64,000 nucleotides of DNA from Intoshia linei (lineage: Eukaryota > Orthonectida > Rhopaluridae). Below are positions 61,001-64,000 of this stretch, piece after piece. The stretch's first letter is position 1, and every line of letters begins with the position of its first letter. The stretch lies in assembly GCA_001642005.1 (NCBI GenBank), contig LWCA01000052.1, positions 1 through 64,000 of the forward strand, written 5' to 3'. The translations under genes were made by a program, and so were the position numbers. The notes under the pieces are model-generated. The model was given only the letters and a program-made list of their open reading frames with translations, had not been told where the DNA came from and did not search any database.

Positions 61001-64000
61001 ATGAGAATTTGAGAAATAAAAAAATCCCGAAGGAATCAATTATATAGATTTCCACCCATATTTATTTATTGGAAATGTGTAGACGTTCAAAGCACTTTTT
61101 TTTTGAAATTGTAAGATTATTTTACTTTTTCATTTTTAATTTTAATCGAACATTTGAAAAATATTGGTTGATAATATATTAAAAATTATTTTTCATCTTG
61201 GGCATGCATAGACTTCTGGGGCTGAAATTTTGTATTTATATCAAATGGAATAAGCTCTATCAGAATATTTTTAATTTTAGGACCATTAATTATTTCAAAT
61301 TTTATGTTAATAAAATAGTTTCCAAATAAAAAAAGAAAGAATATTAAATTATTTTTCGGATCGTGAAGGCGTCACTTATTCAAATTAAAAATCTTTATGT
61401 GTCTTAACAGGATACAACTGTACCATCTGTAATTTTTTTAAAAGCTAGGGCTGTTTTCATTTATAAAAAAATGGTAATGTGGGGTTTTGACAGTGAAAAT
61501 TATTTTTTTTTAGGTTTCCATTTATAATAATGTTTATAATTTTAATAACTATACCAAAATTTATGTTTAAATACATTTTAAAACAAAGGATAATTTATGG
61601 ATTTGACCATGAATGTATGCGTTTCTGAGTCTGAAATTAACGACAATGTTAATGATTTTAAAATGCGTCCCAGAGTATGTTTCATTACATTTTTGGGCTG
61701 ATTTTTTTTTAAACAAAATCGATTTCTTAAGTTCTACGACTGTCAATTTTTTAAATAAACGGTAACAGACACATTCATTTTTATATAAGTAAAGGATAAT
61801 ATAATTTATTTTTTATTTACATCGAAAATCAGCGACATAAATTTTATGTTTTGAATTTTATACGTTTTGTGAACGAAGTACTTTTACTAAAATTTGAAAA
61901 AAATACTTACTGAGTTTTTATTTTGTAAAACTAAATACTTACATTATGATTAGTAACTTTATAACATTCAAATTTTTTATATATGTTAATTGGAATAAGG
62001 TGCATTAAATGTCATGTTTTTTAAAATTTTAGGACTTTTCACTTTTTACTTTTGAACTTTTTAAAATAATGTGTAATGGTTTTGGCTGTCCAGATATAAG
62101 CTTTTGAGGTTGAAATTTAAGATAATTCTATACTAATTTTATTTAAAAAAAAGGATAATTTGTGTTTTTGACCCTGAAGGACTCAATTTCTGCAAATAAA
62201 ATTTACGATAATACCTTAATCTCAAAAAATTATATTAGAAATTGTTAATTTTAAAACTCTACATCTTTTACTTTATTTAATAAATTGGAACAACCAACAT
62301 GCATTTTTAACTAAATTACATTATGTAGCAAGGGGTTTTAAAGTTTTAGAATGATTGTGATTGGGAAAATGTTACAATGTATTTTATTTTATATAATATA
62401 TAATATTTTTTATTATTTAGCTCAGTTTATGGGAAATTGATCAATTTTTACCTGTTGAAATGGAATTGGAAGATATTGGAATATTTTACCTATCTGATTG
62501 CTATATTATACTTTCATCTACACGTAACGCGACCTCAAGGAACCTAGATTACAATATATACTATCTGATTGGACCTGATTGTAGTATAGATAAAGCTACA
62601 TGTGCTGCAATGCACGCTGTAAATTTGAGAAATATGATTTCTGCTCAATGCAGAACTGTTAGAGAAGAAATGCAAGAAGAATCAGATGAATTTTTAATGT
62701 TATTTCCGCATGGGCTTCAATATTTACCTGGAGCTCACTCATCTAGCGGTCTCTTTACATTATATGATCCGATCAAAGAACACCACTTTTTTGCCGTTAC
62801 AAAAGATGACGTCCAGACTAGACCAAAATATTACCTTATACCTTACCCTTACTGCTACAAATCATTATCCTCGTCGTCCATATATATTTTAATTAGTAAC
62901 GACAAAATTATGCTGTGGATTGGAGAAAATGTACCTACTCCTCACAAAATACAGGTATTTTATTTTAAAGCATTTCATTATTTTTTTAACTTTTTGAACT
63001 GGTTCCCGATAAAGGCTTGAAATTGTGGACCCCTGAAATGTATACCCGTTGATAATCTCTAGATTTCATTGTACTATAAAGACATACAGAAAAATAAAAT
63101 ATTTGTTAAAATTATTTAAGTTTTTTTATTTTTGATGATAACATTTTTCATTTTAATGCATTTGTGCACAAAATGCGGTACACGGACCGCATGCGACCCA
63201 TTTACCGATTATGTGCGGTCCAGTAAAAAAAATTTTAAAAAATATTTCTTTTTGTTACTACCCAATTATGTTTTAATTGCTGAATTTAATAAAATTAAGA
63301 GAAGAAATTAGGAAATTTAATAGGAATGACAGGGTAAACATTTTGTATATAAGAATATTTCTAATAATATTACAGCCCATCTCTCCATACTTAATTAAAT
63401 TTCATTGAAATGCGCTTTATATTCATTTTCATAGTGTTGATGTATAAAAATGTTCATTTGTGTATTAAAATTATGATTAATTTCGTATATGCCTAATATG
63501 TACTTACATTATAATACAATATTAAAAGACTTATTTTTCAACATACGTTTGTTCAAACGAAAAAGGTTCTGCAACATTTTTAAAAGTATTGGTTAATAAA
63601 AGGGTAAAAAGTGTTTTTGAGATTGAAAATGCTGAAACTGCATTATACATTTCGTATAAAATGTAATTTGTGTTTTATAATTTCTAGGGCTTTTAAATAA
63701 TCTAACACAGAGTTGAGATTTGATGTAAGAAATCCTTACTGAGGATATAGGAGTATATGTACAACCTTAAAATTTTATTTTAGACAAAATTACTTGTAAC
63801 ATCGATATGTAACACTGATTATCAAAAAAAACCAAAAATTGTTGAATTTGAAAGAAATCATGAACCTAGTGATTTTATGAATAAATTTCACTCAAATTGT
63901 AATGAGTGCAACAATACTCTCGAAACATCTCATAGTCACAATAAACGGTTTCCAATTTTATACACAGTTGAAATGGGTTCTGGGTATTTACAACTCATCC
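58072..64000 (+). CDS. FLII: Flightless-I (LRR-gelsolin protein), 5' part; continues past the window
   Basis: Actin-binding gelsolin-superfamily protein that is also a nuclear coactivator. Exons: 58072-58417, 58468-59049, 59088-59644, 62421-62954, 63784-64000+; all GT-AG, in phase. Exons 1-3 encode about 14-16 leucine-rich repeats (SLNLSHNKLTCIPNQLF, FLDISHNSIETMPPQL, LHLSYNDLEFLG), ending at NPNLVMPEKPKAVIDPAKQL, then a charged linker with WTDGLKKPNLNYNELF. Exon 4 opens the gelsolin repeats: LSLWEIDQFLPVEM, SDCYIILSS, HAVNLRNMISAQCRTVREEM, ESDEFLMLF. Exon 5 continues to LYTVEMGSGYLQLI. The order LRR then gelsolin is diagnostic. Human FLII is 1269 aa; roughly half is present here. The 2.8 kb intron between exons 3 and 4 falls exactly at the linker-gelsolin boundary and is full of transposon remnants. 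Confidence 0.95.
59865..60104. mobile_element. 240-bp hAT MITE in FLII intron 3
   Basis: Starts CAGGGCCGTGGAGAACCAGC, ends with the inverted CCCTCTCCACTGTCCTG, flanked by AACACAAA / ATCACAAA (7 of 8 identical). GC-richer than its surroundings. No coding. Confidence 0.85.
60420..60670 (-). mobile_element. Diverged inverted copy of the 44135 hAT MITE
   Basis: Interior of 44170-44400 in reverse orientation ('acttattccattattattgt', 'ataacataattttttac', GGAATGTGGCGTTATGATAT at the left). The termini are worn. Confidence 0.65.
60724..60972. mobile_element. hAT-like MITE in FLII intron 3
   Basis: Begins CAGGATTCAGCAACCAGTGA and ends with an imperfect inverted match (TCACTAGGTTGCCGATCTC). No convincing target duplication. 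It abuts the R1 copy that follows. Confidence 0.6.
60975..61800 (+). repeat. R1 repeat copy in FLII intron 3
   Basis: Same orientation as 27300-28420; begins 'gaaaatgagaatttgagaaa' and 'tatagatttccacccatatt', passes 'ggatcgtgaaggcgtcactt' and ends 'aataaacggtaacagacaca' 'ttttatataagtaaagg'. The left end of the family is missing. Confidence 0.8.
62040..62260 (+). repeat. R1 repeat fragment before FLII exon 4
   Basis: 'gtgtttttgaccctgaagga' and neighbouring phrases match the middle of R1 in the same orientation. Confidence 0.55.
62955..63783. other. FLII intron 4
   Basis: 829 bp. A stretch at 63000-63060 ('gtggacccctgaaatgtata', 'cccgttgataat') resembles 44640-44690, and 63160-63240 ('cacggaccgcatgcgaccca') looks like a GC-rich hAT-type end. 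No coding sequence. Confidence 0.5.

Overview
The window is eukaryotic nuclear DNA, strongly AT-rich, from what looks like a compact invertebrate animal genome. The evidence is spliced genes with very small GT-AG introns (often 30-60 nt), animal-type genes (TEAD with a YAP-binding domain, Flightless-I, an InaF-motif protein, RTEL1, RCC1, radial-spoke RSPH4/6, cytosolic sulfotransferase, VPS10/sortilin receptor, a probable BH3-only protein) and many DNA transposons of the hAT, Tc1/mariner and Merlin (ISXO2-like) types. Radial-spoke genes imply motile cilia. Gene density is about one gene per 4-5 kb. A small AT-rich bilaterian such as an orthonectid would fit, but that is a guess.

Layout. 1-508: remnant of a hAT transposase. 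1572-10437 (-): glucose-6-phosphate dehydrogenase in 7 exons, with an intronless sortilin-like gene (4268-6544, -) inside its 7.2 kb intron. 11411-13936 (-): mitochondrial methionyl-tRNA formyltransferase, head-to-head with RCC1 (14208-15889, +), followed 108 bp later by RTEL1 (15998-20006, +). RTEL1 converges on RSPH4/6 (20072-25546, -). 25679-29136 (-): UDP-glucose 4-epimerase. 31065-32039 (+): unknown acidic protein with a PLDLS motif. 35598-35936 (+): small spliced protein with a BH3-like motif, converging on SAE1/AOS1 (36014-40265, -). 42669-43175 (+): InaF-motif membrane protein, tail-to-tail with TEAD (43201-48145, -). 49440-52732: a hAT transposon carrying two later insertions. 53170-53974: Tc1 remnant. 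55031-57677 (+): sulfotransferase with a Merlin transposon in its last intron. 58072-64000 (+): Flightless-I (LRR plus gelsolin), running off the window.

Reconstructing exons by hand gives consistent reading frames for G6PD (485 aa), RCC1 (435 aa), RTEL1 (872 aa), RSPH4/6 (652 aa), GALE (338 aa), SAE1 (357 aa), sulfotransferase (301 aa) and the BH3-like protein (99 aa). TEAD lacks its central exons and MTFMT has one unresolved junction. Most of the remaining sequence is introns and spacers filled with degenerate transposons, short inverted-repeat elements and at least three dispersed or tandem repeat families.

The genes are ordinary housekeeping and regulatory genes and do not form one pathway. 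Points of interest are the extreme intron size, the nested gene, the nested transposons with intact target-site duplications, the candidate BH3-only gene, and a Merlin transposase whose own introns are as short as the host's.
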